From: Alphaproteobacteria bacterium CG_4_9_14_3_um_filter_47_13
GTDB lineage: Bacteria; Pseudomonadota; Alphaproteobacteria; Micavibrionales; Micavibrionaceae
Direction of reading: 5' to 3'
Length of the DNA stretch: 43,192 nucleotides
Assembly: GCA_002789675.1 (NCBI GenBank)
Contig: PFTR01000099.1
Span: 1 to 43,192, forward strand
Shown: one piece after another, positions 8,015-15,440 of the stretch
Position numbering within the stretch: position 1 is the stretch's first letter
Layout: each line of letters starts with the position of its first letter
Notes under the pieces: model-generated
Databases searched by the model: none
What the model was told of the DNA's origin: nothing
The model's input: the letters and a program-made list of their open reading frames with translations, nothing else
Translations under genes and position numbers: made by a program

Positions 8015-10144
8015 ATGGATTTTAAAAAGGGAACATTAAAATACCTTCATCAATGCGCCGTTGCTGCAGCAATAGCGCTTCCGCTTGTTTTTTCAGCGGT
8101 GGCGATGGCACAGGAAAGTGAATCATCGCCATCTGTTGCCCTGCCTCCGGCGCAGGATTCGTCAACTCTTTCAGTGGGCGATCTTTCTTTTAAGGAACCT
8201 CTGGCTCTGCTTGGACTGGGGACGCTGCCATTATTGTGGTGGCTTTTGAAAGTCACGCCGCCTTTGGCGAAAGAATATGATTATCCGCCCGTTGATCTGA
8301 TCCGCGATTTGGTGAAAACAGAAGAGCCGCCCGCAAAGACTCCGCCATGGAAGATGATTCTCTGTATGACGGCGGCTTCGGCTCTAATTCTGGCTGCCGC
8401 GCAGCCTGTCTATAATCCTGAAGTGCCTCTGGAAGGAAGCAATCCGTTATTGCTGCTTGTCGATAATGGCTGGCGCGCCGGAACAGACTGGGATAAACGC
8501 AAGGAGGAGATGCTGCGTCTTGTCAGTCGTGCCGGAGACGAAAACAGGCGGATTGCTTTTTTAGAGACAGCCCCGCCGGAAGATGGGTCTTCTGTAAAAA
8601 CAAGCGGCTTTCTGACGGCTGCCGAGGCAAGGAAACTTGTCATGGGTATGAAACCGCAGCCGTGGCCTGTTGACCGGAGCGCTGCGGCAAAAGCGGCAGA
8701 GTCTATTGACGAATCTGTTTCGACGGTCTGGCTGAGTGACGGGATGGATAGTGAAGGGACTCTGGATCTGCTTGAAAGGCTTAAAAGCAAGGGCGCGGTA
8801 AAGATTCTTGCCAATGATCATGAGGAATTGCCTCTGCTGCTTCTGCCGCCTGCGCCGGAAGGGGACGATCTGGTTGTCACCGTGCACCGTCCTGCCGCAG
8901 GTATGACCCGAGCCGTGACCCTTCTTGCCAAAGCCGATGATGGTCGTGTTGTGGATCGTAGACAGGCCGTTTTTGATAAAGATGAAACAGAGGCTAACGC
9001 AATCTTTCTCTTTCCCGACGAGATTCGTAACCGGATCACGCAACTGTCTATTGAAGGGCAGGAAAGCGCGGGGGCGGTTGTCCTGCTTGATGAAAAATGG
9101 CGGCATAGACCCGTGGGACTGGTTAGTATTCAGGCACCGGATGCCGGGCATCCTTTGCTTGATGAAACCCATTATGTCAGGCAGGCGCTTCGTCCTTATG
9201 TCGATTTTCACAGTGGCGCAGTCAAGGATCTTCTGGATCAGAAAATAGCCGTGCTTGTCCTGACTGATTCGGCTCTTCTTGAAAAAGAAGATGGCAATCG
9301 TCTTGATAACTGGATTCGCAAAGGAGGCACTGTTCTGCGTTTTGCCGGGGCGCATCTGGCACATGGGGAAAAGCGCGATGATCTTTTTCCTGTCACACTT
9401 CGTCCGGGAGATCGTAAGACAGAAAGCGGATTAATGTCATGGGGTAATGCGGCAAAACTTGCGCCTTTCGAAGTCGGTTCACCATTTCATGGTCTTGATC
9501 TGCCTGATGATATAGAGATCCGGCAGCAGGTTCTGGCCGAGCCTGACGGGCTTCTGGAAGAGCGCACATGGGCAAAACTTACGGATGGAACGCCGCTTGT
9601 TACGGCAGAGCGTAGAGGCGAAGGCTGGCTTGTGCTTGTGCATACCTCTTCTGATCCGGCATGGTCGAATCTGGCGCTGTCCGGTCTGTTTGTTGATATA
9701 TTGCGTACTGTTGTCGCGCATAGTCAGGGTGTGATTGGCGGTAGGGACAAGAACGCGGCGTTGACACCCTGGAAGACACTGGATGGTAAAGGCCATCTGG
9801 GTACAGCGCCTGCGAGTGTTGAGCCTCTGGCATTCCATGCAAAAATATCACCACAAAATCCGCCCGGTTTTTATGGTGATGATAGTGTCCGCAAAGCCCA
9901 TAATCTTGCCGATGCCGTAACGGTTTTTAAACCGCTTCCCCCTTTGCCGGATGGTGTCGAAAGGCAGCCTTTCACCAAAAGTCGTGAAAATGACCTCACC
10001 GGAGAACTATTATTGGGAATGAGTGCTCTGTTGATAATGGATCTTCTGCTTGTTCTCGGGCAGCGCGGACTATTACCGGGGGTCGGCAGAGGGCAAAAGC
10101 CGTCTGTATCAAAACCGGATTACGCTTATACACGCAAGCTATGA
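8015..10144 (+). CDS. BatA-domain membrane protein lacking the usual C-terminal DUF4159 domain
   Basis: This is a 709-residue protein. After a signal-like N-terminus (1-33) it has the BatA signature: helix LALLGLGTLPLLWWLLKV at 63-80, the PP and Asp/Arg-rich linker, and a second helix ending in AAAQPVYNP near 127-136. A vWA-like domain follows, starting at LLLLVDNGW. A final membrane helix near 668-688 is followed by only about 20 residues. In the alphaproteobacterial homologues I remember, this last helix is followed by a DUF4159 domain of roughly 200 residues, and here it is absent. The start lies three bases after the preceding stop. The 3' end overlaps the convergent exchanger gene by six bases. 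Confidence 0.7.
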   Translation: MDFKKGTLKYLHQCAVAAAIALPLVFSAVAMAQESESSPSVALPPAQDSSTLSVGDLSFKEPLALLGLGTLPLLWWLLKVTPPLAKEYDYPPVDLIRDLVKTEEPPAKTPPWKMILCMTAASALILAAAQPVYNPEVPLEGSNPLLLLVDNGWRAGTDWDKRKEEMLRLVSRAGDENRRIAFLETAPPEDGSSVKTSGFLTAAEARKLVMGMKPQPWPVDRSAAAKAAESIDESVSTVWLSDGMDSEGTLDLLERLKSKGAVKILANDHEELPLLLLPPAPEGDDLVVTVHRPAAGMTRAVTLLAKADDGRVVDRRQAVFDKDETEANAIFLFPDEIRNRITQLSIEGQESAGAVVLLDEKWRHRPVGLVSIQAPDAGHPLLDETHYVRQALRPYVDFHSGAVKDLLDQKIAVLVLTDSALLEKEDGNRLDNWIRKGGTVLRFAGAHLAHGEKRDDLFPVTLRPGDRKTESGLMSWGNAAKLAPFEVGSPFHGLDLPDDIEIRQQVLAEPDGLLEERTWAKLTDGTPLVTAERRGEGWLVLVHTSSDPAWSNLALSGLFVDILRTVVAHSQGVIGGRDKNAALTPWKTLDGKGHLGTAPASVEPLAFHAKISPQNPPGFYGDDSVRKAHNLADAVTVFKPLPPLPDGVERQPFTKSRENDLTGELLLGMSALLIMDLLLVLGQRGLLPGVGRGQKPSVSKPDYAYTRKL

Positions 10145-11533
10145 TAATAGGGGAGAAGATGGCCTGGTTTGGGGTGCTTTTTCAACCAGTGTCACTGTAT
10201 TATCGTCATGTCCGCTGCCGTGATGATGGCGGGTTTCCGGCATCACACCGTTATTAAGGGTCAGGGTTGCCAGAACATAGCCTGTGTAGGCGAGCAGGGA
10301 GGCTCCGCCCATCCAGCGGTTGACAGCGCCTTTTGTGGCAAACAGAGCGCCCGTCATGACCGCCGCTGTTCCGATAAAAAATCCGGTATTGAGAAGACCT
10401 TCCTTTGTGGCGATATTAAAGGCATCCGGCACAGGAATGCTGGCAAGGCTGAAATCATTCAATAGACCGGAAGCGCTTAAAATACCGCCTGCAATCAGCG
10501 TATTGACAATACTGCATCCCAGAACATTGCCAATGGCAAGATCGGACTGTTTCTTGCGAATGGCTTCAATACTGATGGCAATTTCGGGCAAAGACGTACC
10601 GATCGCAACAATGAGCGTGCCAATGGTTGCTTCTGTTAGTGTAAAAGCTCCGGCTGCTCCTGTATTAAAGCTTGCGGCAAGATGGCTTCCCCCTTTTACG
10701 ATCAGATTGGCAGCCGCTGCCAGTCCCAGCATCCCGCCGCCGGAAAGGACTGTATTGAGCCATTTGGGTCGGGCCAGCGCCTGTTTTTCTTCTTTATCAT
10801 CGCTGTGATCGTGAAACAGGCAGGAACCGATTTCTTCTTGATGGTGAAGGGTGTGGTCGTGGTCGTGATGATGCTCATGTTTATGCTTTGGTATGGTTTC
10901 ATTTTTAGAAAATAGCCGTCTATGGATATAATAGCCACCCATTCCTAACATGCCGATGCCTGCCAATGGCGAAAAGGCTCCTGCCACAAGCTGCGCTCCG
11001 AAAAGTGCGGCTGTCCCTGCCATCATACAGGTGTTGAATTGCCAGCTTAAATCTTTTGACTTCCCGATCTCCATGACCGCTGCCGGAACGCCCAGAACGA
11101 CAAGCATATGGGCAATGTTCGAGCCTATAATGTTCCCTGTTCCCAGATCCATTGCGCCTTGCAGGGCAGAACCGACAGAAACGAAAACTTCTGGAATGGT
11201 ATTGATACTGCCAATCATAACGCCCAGTGTTCCTGCTGCCATACCCATTTTTTTGCCCATAGGCAGGATATTTTCAATCGTTGTTCTGCTATTCTGTATC
11301 AGAAGCGCCAGTCCGCCTATAAGTGCCGCTCCCGCGCCCCAGGGTGACGTGATAAAGGGGGTCAGGGCTGTTGTACCTATTAATCCTGCCGCGCCCACGG
11401 TTAAAGAAGCGAGCAAGGCCGCGCTCTGGACTTTATTTTCTTTGATATAGCCGGATACCTCCCCGAATATGGTTTTCGGTGGGTGGTGGTTATGGTTGCA
11501 TTTACCATGGTGATGATCGTGGTTATGTGTCAT
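10139..11533 (-). CDS. His-rich CaCA-superfamily cation exchanger
   Basis: This is a 464-residue polytopic membrane protein. Two inverted alpha-repeats identify the Ca2+/cation antiporter superfamily: SINTIPEVF at about 109-117 with NIIGSN at 134-139, and AIGTSLPEI at 310-318 with NVLGCSIVN at 336-344. The Pro-Glu pair in each repeat supplies the ion ligands. Unusually, His clusters sit at the N-terminus (MTHNHDHHHG), in the central cytoplasmic loop (about 216-243) and at the C-terminus (RHHHGSGHD), which suggests binding of zinc or another transition metal rather than only calcium. I chose ATG 11533; an upstream in-frame ATG at 11635 would add a basic, non-conserved-looking 34-residue leader. 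It is divergent from a Cys-rich membrane protein gene. Confidence 0.8.
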   Translation of the reverse strand: MTHNHDHHHGKCNHNHHPPKTIFGEVSGYIKENKVQSAALLASLTVGAAGLIGTTALTPFITSPWGAGAALIGGLALLIQNSRTTIENILPMGKKMGMAAGTLGVMIGSINTIPEVFVSVGSALQGAMDLGTGNIIGSNIAHMLVVLGVPAAVMEIGKSKDLSWQFNTCMMAGTAALFGAQLVAGAFSPLAGIGMLGMGGYYIHRRLFSKNETIPKHKHEHHHDHDHTLHHQEEIGSCLFHDHSDDKEEKQALARPKWLNTVLSGGGMLGLAAAANLIVKGGSHLAASFNTGAAGAFTLTEATIGTLIVAIGTSLPEIAISIEAIRKKQSDLAIGNVLGCSIVNTLIAGGILSASGLLNDFSLASIPVPDAFNIATKEGLLNTGFFIGTAAVMTGALFATKGAVNRWMGGASLLAYTGYVLATLTLNNGVMPETRHHHGSGHDDNTVTLVEKAPQTRPSSPLLS

Positions 11534-11674
11534 GCTGTAAAAAATAATATGTTTTTCATAAATATGCAAGTTTTTTAGGAAATGTCTGTTTTTTTTAAAG
11601 TGAATGCATTTTATCAAGAGTCTTGCAAAAATCATGAAAAGCGACTAAATAAGTAGAAATTGCAGGGAAAAATC

Positions 11675-12079
11675 ATGAAGATTGATCGTATTCAAAAGTC
11701 ACTGAACTGGGCGATTATTGTCTCGGAAACGAGCCATGTCTTCTGTTGTGTGCTGCCAACCTTGTTTAGTATTCTGACGCTGGCGGCGGGTCTGGGTCTT
11801 GTGGCAGCTGTTCCGGCGGGAATGGTCGTTTTGCATGAGACATTACACCATTGGGAAGTGCCGCTGATTTTATTCTCGGGGGTTCTGGTTCTTCTGGGAT
11901 GGGGTATCCATTTTCTGGCGGAAAAGATGGATTGCCACAATACAGGATGCGGTCATGAGCCCTGTGCCCCGAAAAAGAAAAAGGCGGGCGGTGTTTTAAA
12001 AATTGCGACCCTGCTTTTTATTGTGAATGTTAGTATCTATCTGGTTTTTCACCAGGGGCTGGATACACTGCTCCATTAA
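11675..12079 (+). CDS. Small Cys/His-containing membrane protein (MerC-like in layout)
   Basis: This is a 134-residue protein with three to four membrane helices. Adjacent Cys24-Cys25 lie in HVFCCVLP at the start of the first helix, His residues cluster near 54-59, and Cys87, Cys92 and Cys97 with His88 and His94 form a possible metal-binding loop before a Lys run. The small size and the membrane Cys pair recall the MerC group, but I cannot assign it firmly. The start at ATG 11675 is supported by AGGGA at 11664-11668 six bases upstream; a TTG at 11660 is less likely. It is transcribed away from the His-rich exchanger across a 141-bp spacer, suggesting a metal-handling pair. No clear Zur or Fur box was found in the spacer. 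Confidence 0.6.
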   Translation: MKIDRIQKSLNWAIIVSETSHVFCCVLPTLFSILTLAAGLGLVAAVPAGMVVLHETLHHWEVPLILFSGVLVLLGWGIHFLAEKMDCHNTGCGHEPCAPKKKKAGGVLKIATLLFIVNVSIYLVFHQGLDTLLH

Positions 12080-12149
12080 TTTTGTATAGCATTAGTCTTT
12101 CCTTGCTTTCTGAAAAATATAGTCACTTGTATTAAGAGTAAGACATCAT

Positions 12150-12265
12150 CGTCACTCCCGTGGCCTGCGAAGCAGGCTTATCGGCGGGATCTGGGTATGA
12201 GTGCAGTTTTGCTGCACACTTTATTGTTGCCGGATATCTGCCAACGCGGATATCCGGATATGACG
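12150..12265. repeat. Palindromic intergenic repeat element (three hairpins with imperfect terminal inverted repeats)
   Basis: About 116 bp bounded by CGTCACTCCCG (12150-12160) and CGGATATGACG (12255-12265), an imperfect 11-bp inverted pair resembling the widespread TCATTCCCG...CGGGAATGA dispersed repeats. Inside are three perfect hairpins: GCCTGC/GCAGGC (12163-12177, loop of 3), GTGCAG/CTGCAC (12201-12217, loop of 5) and CGGATATC/GATATCCG (12231-12256, loop of 10). It lies just ahead of the lipoprotein promoter and happens to be readable in frame, so gene finders may extend that gene into it. Only one copy is in this window. Confidence 0.65.
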
Positions 12266-12313
12266 GAAATGTCTTATTCTTAATGCAAGTGATTATATAT
12301 CTGATTTCCCTGC

Positions 12314-12342
12314 TTGACAGAATCAATAACATTTGGTATTTA
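12314..12342 (+). promoter_or_regulatory. Sigma-70-type promoter for the lipoprotein gene
   Basis: Perfect -35 TTGACA (12314-12319), 17-base spacer, -10 TATTTA (12337-12342). Transcription would start near 12349, 24 bases before ATG 12373 and its strong ribosome site, which argues against the longer in-frame start at 12160. Confidence 0.55.
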
Positions 12343-12372
12343 CGTAATTTGGAATCAGACAGGAGAGCGCTT

Positions 12373-13398
12373 ATGGGCAAACCGCAGGAAATAAAAAATC
12401 CTCTTTGGGAAAGTGGTAAACGTTTATTAATTGTTGCAGCAATTCTAGGCGGTCTACACAGTTGTATGAAACCGGACATCCATGAGCTGGATGATAATGC
12501 CGCTTATGCGCCGAATGCACTACAGCAGGAATTCATGAAATTGGCTGCGGAAAAATATGACTATCTGGCGCTGGGGGATACGAGCCATAGGCGTCCTGAA
12601 ATAAATTTATTTGCTTTAAATTCCTTATCTGTCCAGGCAATAAGGGATGGTGGTGATAAAAATTTGTTTTTGGAACTTGATCCTTCCAAACAAGATTATT
12701 TTAATGCTCTTTCAGGAAGATTGCCGGGGATACATGCTGATTATTTAGGCTATGGGGCTATGGCCAATTCAATATGCGGTAAGAATAATAAGGAAAGAAT
12801 TAGCAAAAATCTAGCGCAGAGTATTCGCAAAAATAATGATGTCCAGATTATTACGGTTGATCAAAGAGTCGTTCAGAGTAAGAAAACCTCTTTGGACTGG
12901 CAGAATATTCTAGCAGTTACAATTCCTGTTTCTGCTTATTTTGCAGTATATGATTGTATTGATACAAAAGCTTTTATGTTTGAGAGTGATACAGGTCCAG
13001 AAAATATTCTTACCAAGAGTGATGATAAGACTGTGGAGTCGATGCTGGGATATAAAGGGGGGACAATTTTTTATGGCGCAAGTCATTTAAAAAGACATCC
13101 AAAAGAAAATGAATTTAATCTGGTGCAGCTTCTTGATGAAGCCGGAAAATCCGTAGCCGTTATTAATATTTATGTCGATGAAGCGCAGAAAATGGAAAGT
13201 GTAGCGCCTTCAGATGAGCCGGATGCTTACTTTCTGGTAACACCTTCTGAAAATGATCCTGATGGAATTCATATTAATAATCCTGAACTTCAGGATTTAT
13301 ATAATCAGGCTGTTGTAAATGTGGAACAAAAATCTCAACATAAGGCTTTTGATCCTGTTGTGCCTGTCACTCAATTTCTTCCAGAATTAAAATCCTGA
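12373..13398 (+). CDS. Predicted lipoprotein, possible Tiki/EreA/ChaN-like fold
   Basis: This is a 341-residue protein starting at ATG 12373 behind AGGAGAG (12361-12367). A short basic N-terminus, a hydrophobic run 18-27 and the lipobox LHSC (28-31) predict a lipoprotein. The mature part has LALGDTSH at 65-72, NLFLELD at 97-103, an aspartate strand VQIITVD at 156-162 and GGTIFYGASHL at 229-239. A His after an early G-(D/E) strand, an acidic strand next, and a late G-x-x-H are the arrangement of the Tiki-type hydrolase superfamily (TraB, ChaN, erythromycin esterase). This is a fold guess from motif order. The gene is AT-rich compared with its neighbours. It precedes the Ala-rich secreted protein by 98 bp. 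Confidence 0.55.
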   Translation: MGKPQEIKNPLWESGKRLLIVAAILGGLHSCMKPDIHELDDNAAYAPNALQQEFMKLAAEKYDYLALGDTSHRRPEINLFALNSLSVQAIRDGGDKNLFLELDPSKQDYFNALSGRLPGIHADYLGYGAMANSICGKNNKERISKNLAQSIRKNNDVQIITVDQRVVQSKKTSLDWQNILAVTIPVSAYFAVYDCIDTKAFMFESDTGPENILTKSDDKTVESMLGYKGGTIFYGASHLKRHPKENEFNLVQLLDEAGKSVAVINIYVDEAQKMESVAPSDEPDAYFLVTPSENDPDGIHINNPELQDLYNQAVVNVEQKSQHKAFDPVVPVTQFLPELKS

Positions 13399-13496
13399 TA
13401 AGACTGGACATTCAAGAATTCTTACCTACAATCGTGCAGGTTGTGGGAGAGGTTTCCTGCAATTATTTGTAATTATTTCCTAAAGAGGATCATAAG

Positions 13497-14819
13497 ATGA
13501 TAAAAAAACTAATGAGAGGTAAATTCCTTTGCCATCTGGCGATTTTTTCAATGATATTTTCACAGATTGTTCTTCCCGTTTCGCAGGCGCGTGCTGATGA
13601 TGAATGGGAAAAAGGGGTTGCTTATACAAAAATGTTGAAGGACGGTGCCGCAGCAGCATTAGCAGCGGTAGGTGCGGCGGCTTCGGCAAAGGCTTTGGCC
13701 GCGGCTGATCTTGCGGCGGCGAAATTAGCGGCAGATGCTGCGGTGGCAGGAGCTGCCAGTGTAGAAGCGGCAGCCGCTGTCGCGCAGGCAGAAGCAGCCG
13801 TTCTGGCAGCGCAGGCAACATTGGCAGCCGCAACAACAGCGGCGGAGATTGCTCTGGCCGTTGCAACAGGGGCAACGATTGGCACGCTGATCGGGCAGGG
13901 GCTTCGTGGTCTATGGGATTTTTGCTGGGATCCGCTGTGCAATCAGACATTTATAACAGCCGGAAATACTTACGAGTCGATAACGGATCAAGAGCTTGAT
14001 ATCCTTGTTCCAGAGCTGATTCTAATCGGCACAGGCCAGAAAATGACGAAAGAGGATTTCTATAAAGCCGGTGATGCCGGACTTGCCTCATGGAAATTCA
14101 TGGCAGAAGGTGCAGAACTTTTTGTCAATGCCTCGCGGGCTTCGGCTCTGGCAACAGCCGGAAAAGGGACAATTGTTCTGGGTGAGGCCATTCCTGAATT
14201 ACAGCAGGGGCTTAGAGACTATGCGCTAACAATTTCCATTTTTTCAAACGTGCTGAAACAGGCTTCTGTTCCGAACCCGGTGGAAGAAATGAAAGTGGCG
14301 CATGGCCATTATCTGGAAACGGCTGAAAAACTTCTGGGAACACTGGATTCCAATGCAGCAGATTATGCGGTGATCTCTAAAAATCTTGGAGATGCCGGAG
14401 TTGCCTTGGGTAAAGCGGCAGAAAAGCTTCAGGAAGCCAAACCTTCCTTTACACTGGTTGGCGAAGGCGGGATTTTTGTTCCGCTGGAAAAAGGACAGCT
14501 TGAGTCATTTATAAAAGATTGTGACATCAATGGTGAAAAATGCCTGCCACAGGAAGAAATTCTTCTGGCTGACAGGCTTCTAAAAGCCTCCGGTACGCAT
14601 TTCCCGGATATGCCAAGCTTCGGTAAAGCCATTGCTGCCTATGATGCAAAGGGCGCAAGTGAAACGGAACTGGCAATGTTTGGCGAGAAGGGTACGATTG
14701 ATCTTGCCGATATGCTGGCTTATTCAATAGATAAAATGTCTGCTACGGGTTCATGGCTGAATATTGATCTTGCCACGTCCACGCTTGCAAAGGACATCAT
14801 GTCAAAACAGAAGGAATAA
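13497..14819 (+). CDS. Secreted Ala-rich helical protein, function unknown
   Basis: This is a 440-residue protein with a signal peptide (1-33, cut after ARA). Residues 50-125 are over half alanine with regularly spaced Lys, Glu and Asp, predicting one long helix or coiled coil. A glycine-spaced hydrophobic stretch (ATGATIGTLIGQGLRG, about 122-137) could insert in a membrane. Two Cys pairs follow: Cys143/Cys148 in FCWDPLC, and DCDINGEKC near 340-350, which could form disulfides in the periplasm. The remaining helical C-terminus has no family I recognise. AAGAGGA ahead of ATG 13497 is a good ribosome site. It ends three bases before the convergent phosphatase-like gene. Confidence 0.65.
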   Translation: MIKKLMRGKFLCHLAIFSMIFSQIVLPVSQARADDEWEKGVAYTKMLKDGAAAALAAVGAAASAKALAAADLAAAKLAADAAVAGAASVEAAAAVAQAEAAVLAAQATLAAATTAAEIALAVATGATIGTLIGQGLRGLWDFCWDPLCNQTFITAGNTYESITDQELDILVPELILIGTGQKMTKEDFYKAGDAGLASWKFMAEGAELFVNASRASALATAGKGTIVLGEAIPELQQGLRDYALTISIFSNVLKQASVPNPVEEMKVAHGHYLETAEKLLGTLDSNAADYAVISKNLGDAGVALGKAAEKLQEAKPSFTLVGEGGIFVPLEKGQLESFIKDCDINGEKCLPQEEILLADRLLKASGTHFPDMPSFGKAIAAYDAKGASETELAMFGEKGTIDLADMLAYSIDKMSATGSWLNIDLATSTLAKDIMSKQKE

Positions 14820-14822
14820 GTC

Positions 14823-15440
14823 TTAAGGCTTTATATTCCATTCTTTAACGATCCAGTCTCCATCGGTGTGATGCAATACGCAAAGTGCTCCGGTGGAGAT
14901 TTTTATTTTATGGCATTGCAGGAAGCCGTCAAAATCACCTGTGAGATAGGGCGCAAAGCGGGCAATGCCGTTCGAGGTGACAACGAGGACGGTTTCATTA
15001 TCGTCATGGGCGGTGATCTGTCTGGCAAAACCCTGCCAGTTTTTAATAATCTGATCGGGATTGACGTTCCAGCCTTCGGGGACACGGGCTTCTTTAGCCC
15101 AGTCTATCAGAGCCTGCTCTCCAATTCGGGCGATAACGTCAGCTTCGGTTTTATTTTCATCAGGGCCGTAGTCTATTTCATTAAAAATAGCAAGTTGATA
15201 GCAGGCTTGGGGGAATCCGGCCTGTCTGGCGGCGATTTCTCCGGTTTCTATCGTCCGTTTCAGGGTCGAGCTATAGGTGACATCCGGGACAAGATGATGA
15301 CCCTTGAGCCAGTCACCAATGGCACGTGCCTGTTCACGGCCTTTCTCTGTCAAGGGAAGATCAGTGTGTGCCCCTACACGGCGCGGTGTTTCTCCGGCTT
15401 CAAAAGTGTTCCCATGGCGGGCAATAATAAGTGTTGTCAT
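14823..15440 (-). CDS. Histidine phosphatase family protein with the second catalytic His replaced by Asn
   Basis: This is a 205-residue cytoplasmic protein of the phosphoglycerate-mutase-like fold. IIARHGNT at 5-12 carries the phospho-accepting His of the RHG motif. The body has LPLTEKGREQARAIGDWL, typical of the superfamily, and the acid-bearing segment FNEIDYG. The late motif, normally (V/S)-x-H-G, reads VVTSNGIARF with Asn157 (codon at 14970-14972) where the second catalytic His is expected. It therefore may have weak, altered or no phosphatase activity, or belong to a subfamily with this change. It overlaps the O-antigen ligase-like gene by four bases and is translated after it. Confidence 0.75.
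   Translation of the reverse strand: MTTLIIARHGNTFEAGETPRRVGAHTDLPLTEKGREQARAIGDWLKGHHLVPDVTYSSTLKRTIETGEIAARQAGFPQACYQLAIFNEIDYGPDENKTEADVIARIGEQALIDWAKEARVPEGWNVNPDQIIKNWQGFARQITAHDDNETVLVVTSNGIARFAPYLTGDFDGFLQCHKIKISTGALCVLHHTDGDWIVKEWNIKP

Noticed and set aside
8561-9364. 267-codon minus-strand frame opposite the BatA-type gene
   Set aside because: It is a mirror of the real coding frame; the product is basic and low in structure, and no start signals were seen.
11534-11635. 34-residue upstream extension of the exchanger
   Set aside because: The extra residues are basic and aromatic with no family resemblance; ATG 11533 begins the His-rich leader.
12160-12372. N-terminal extension of the lipoprotein gene
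   Set aside because: It reads through the palindromic element and the promoter; the ribosome site and signal sequence support ATG 12373.
13480-13950. Minus-strand Pro/Leu/His-rich frame
   Set aside because: It is the complement of the Ala-rich GC-repetitive stretch; the composition is an artefact of that repeat.
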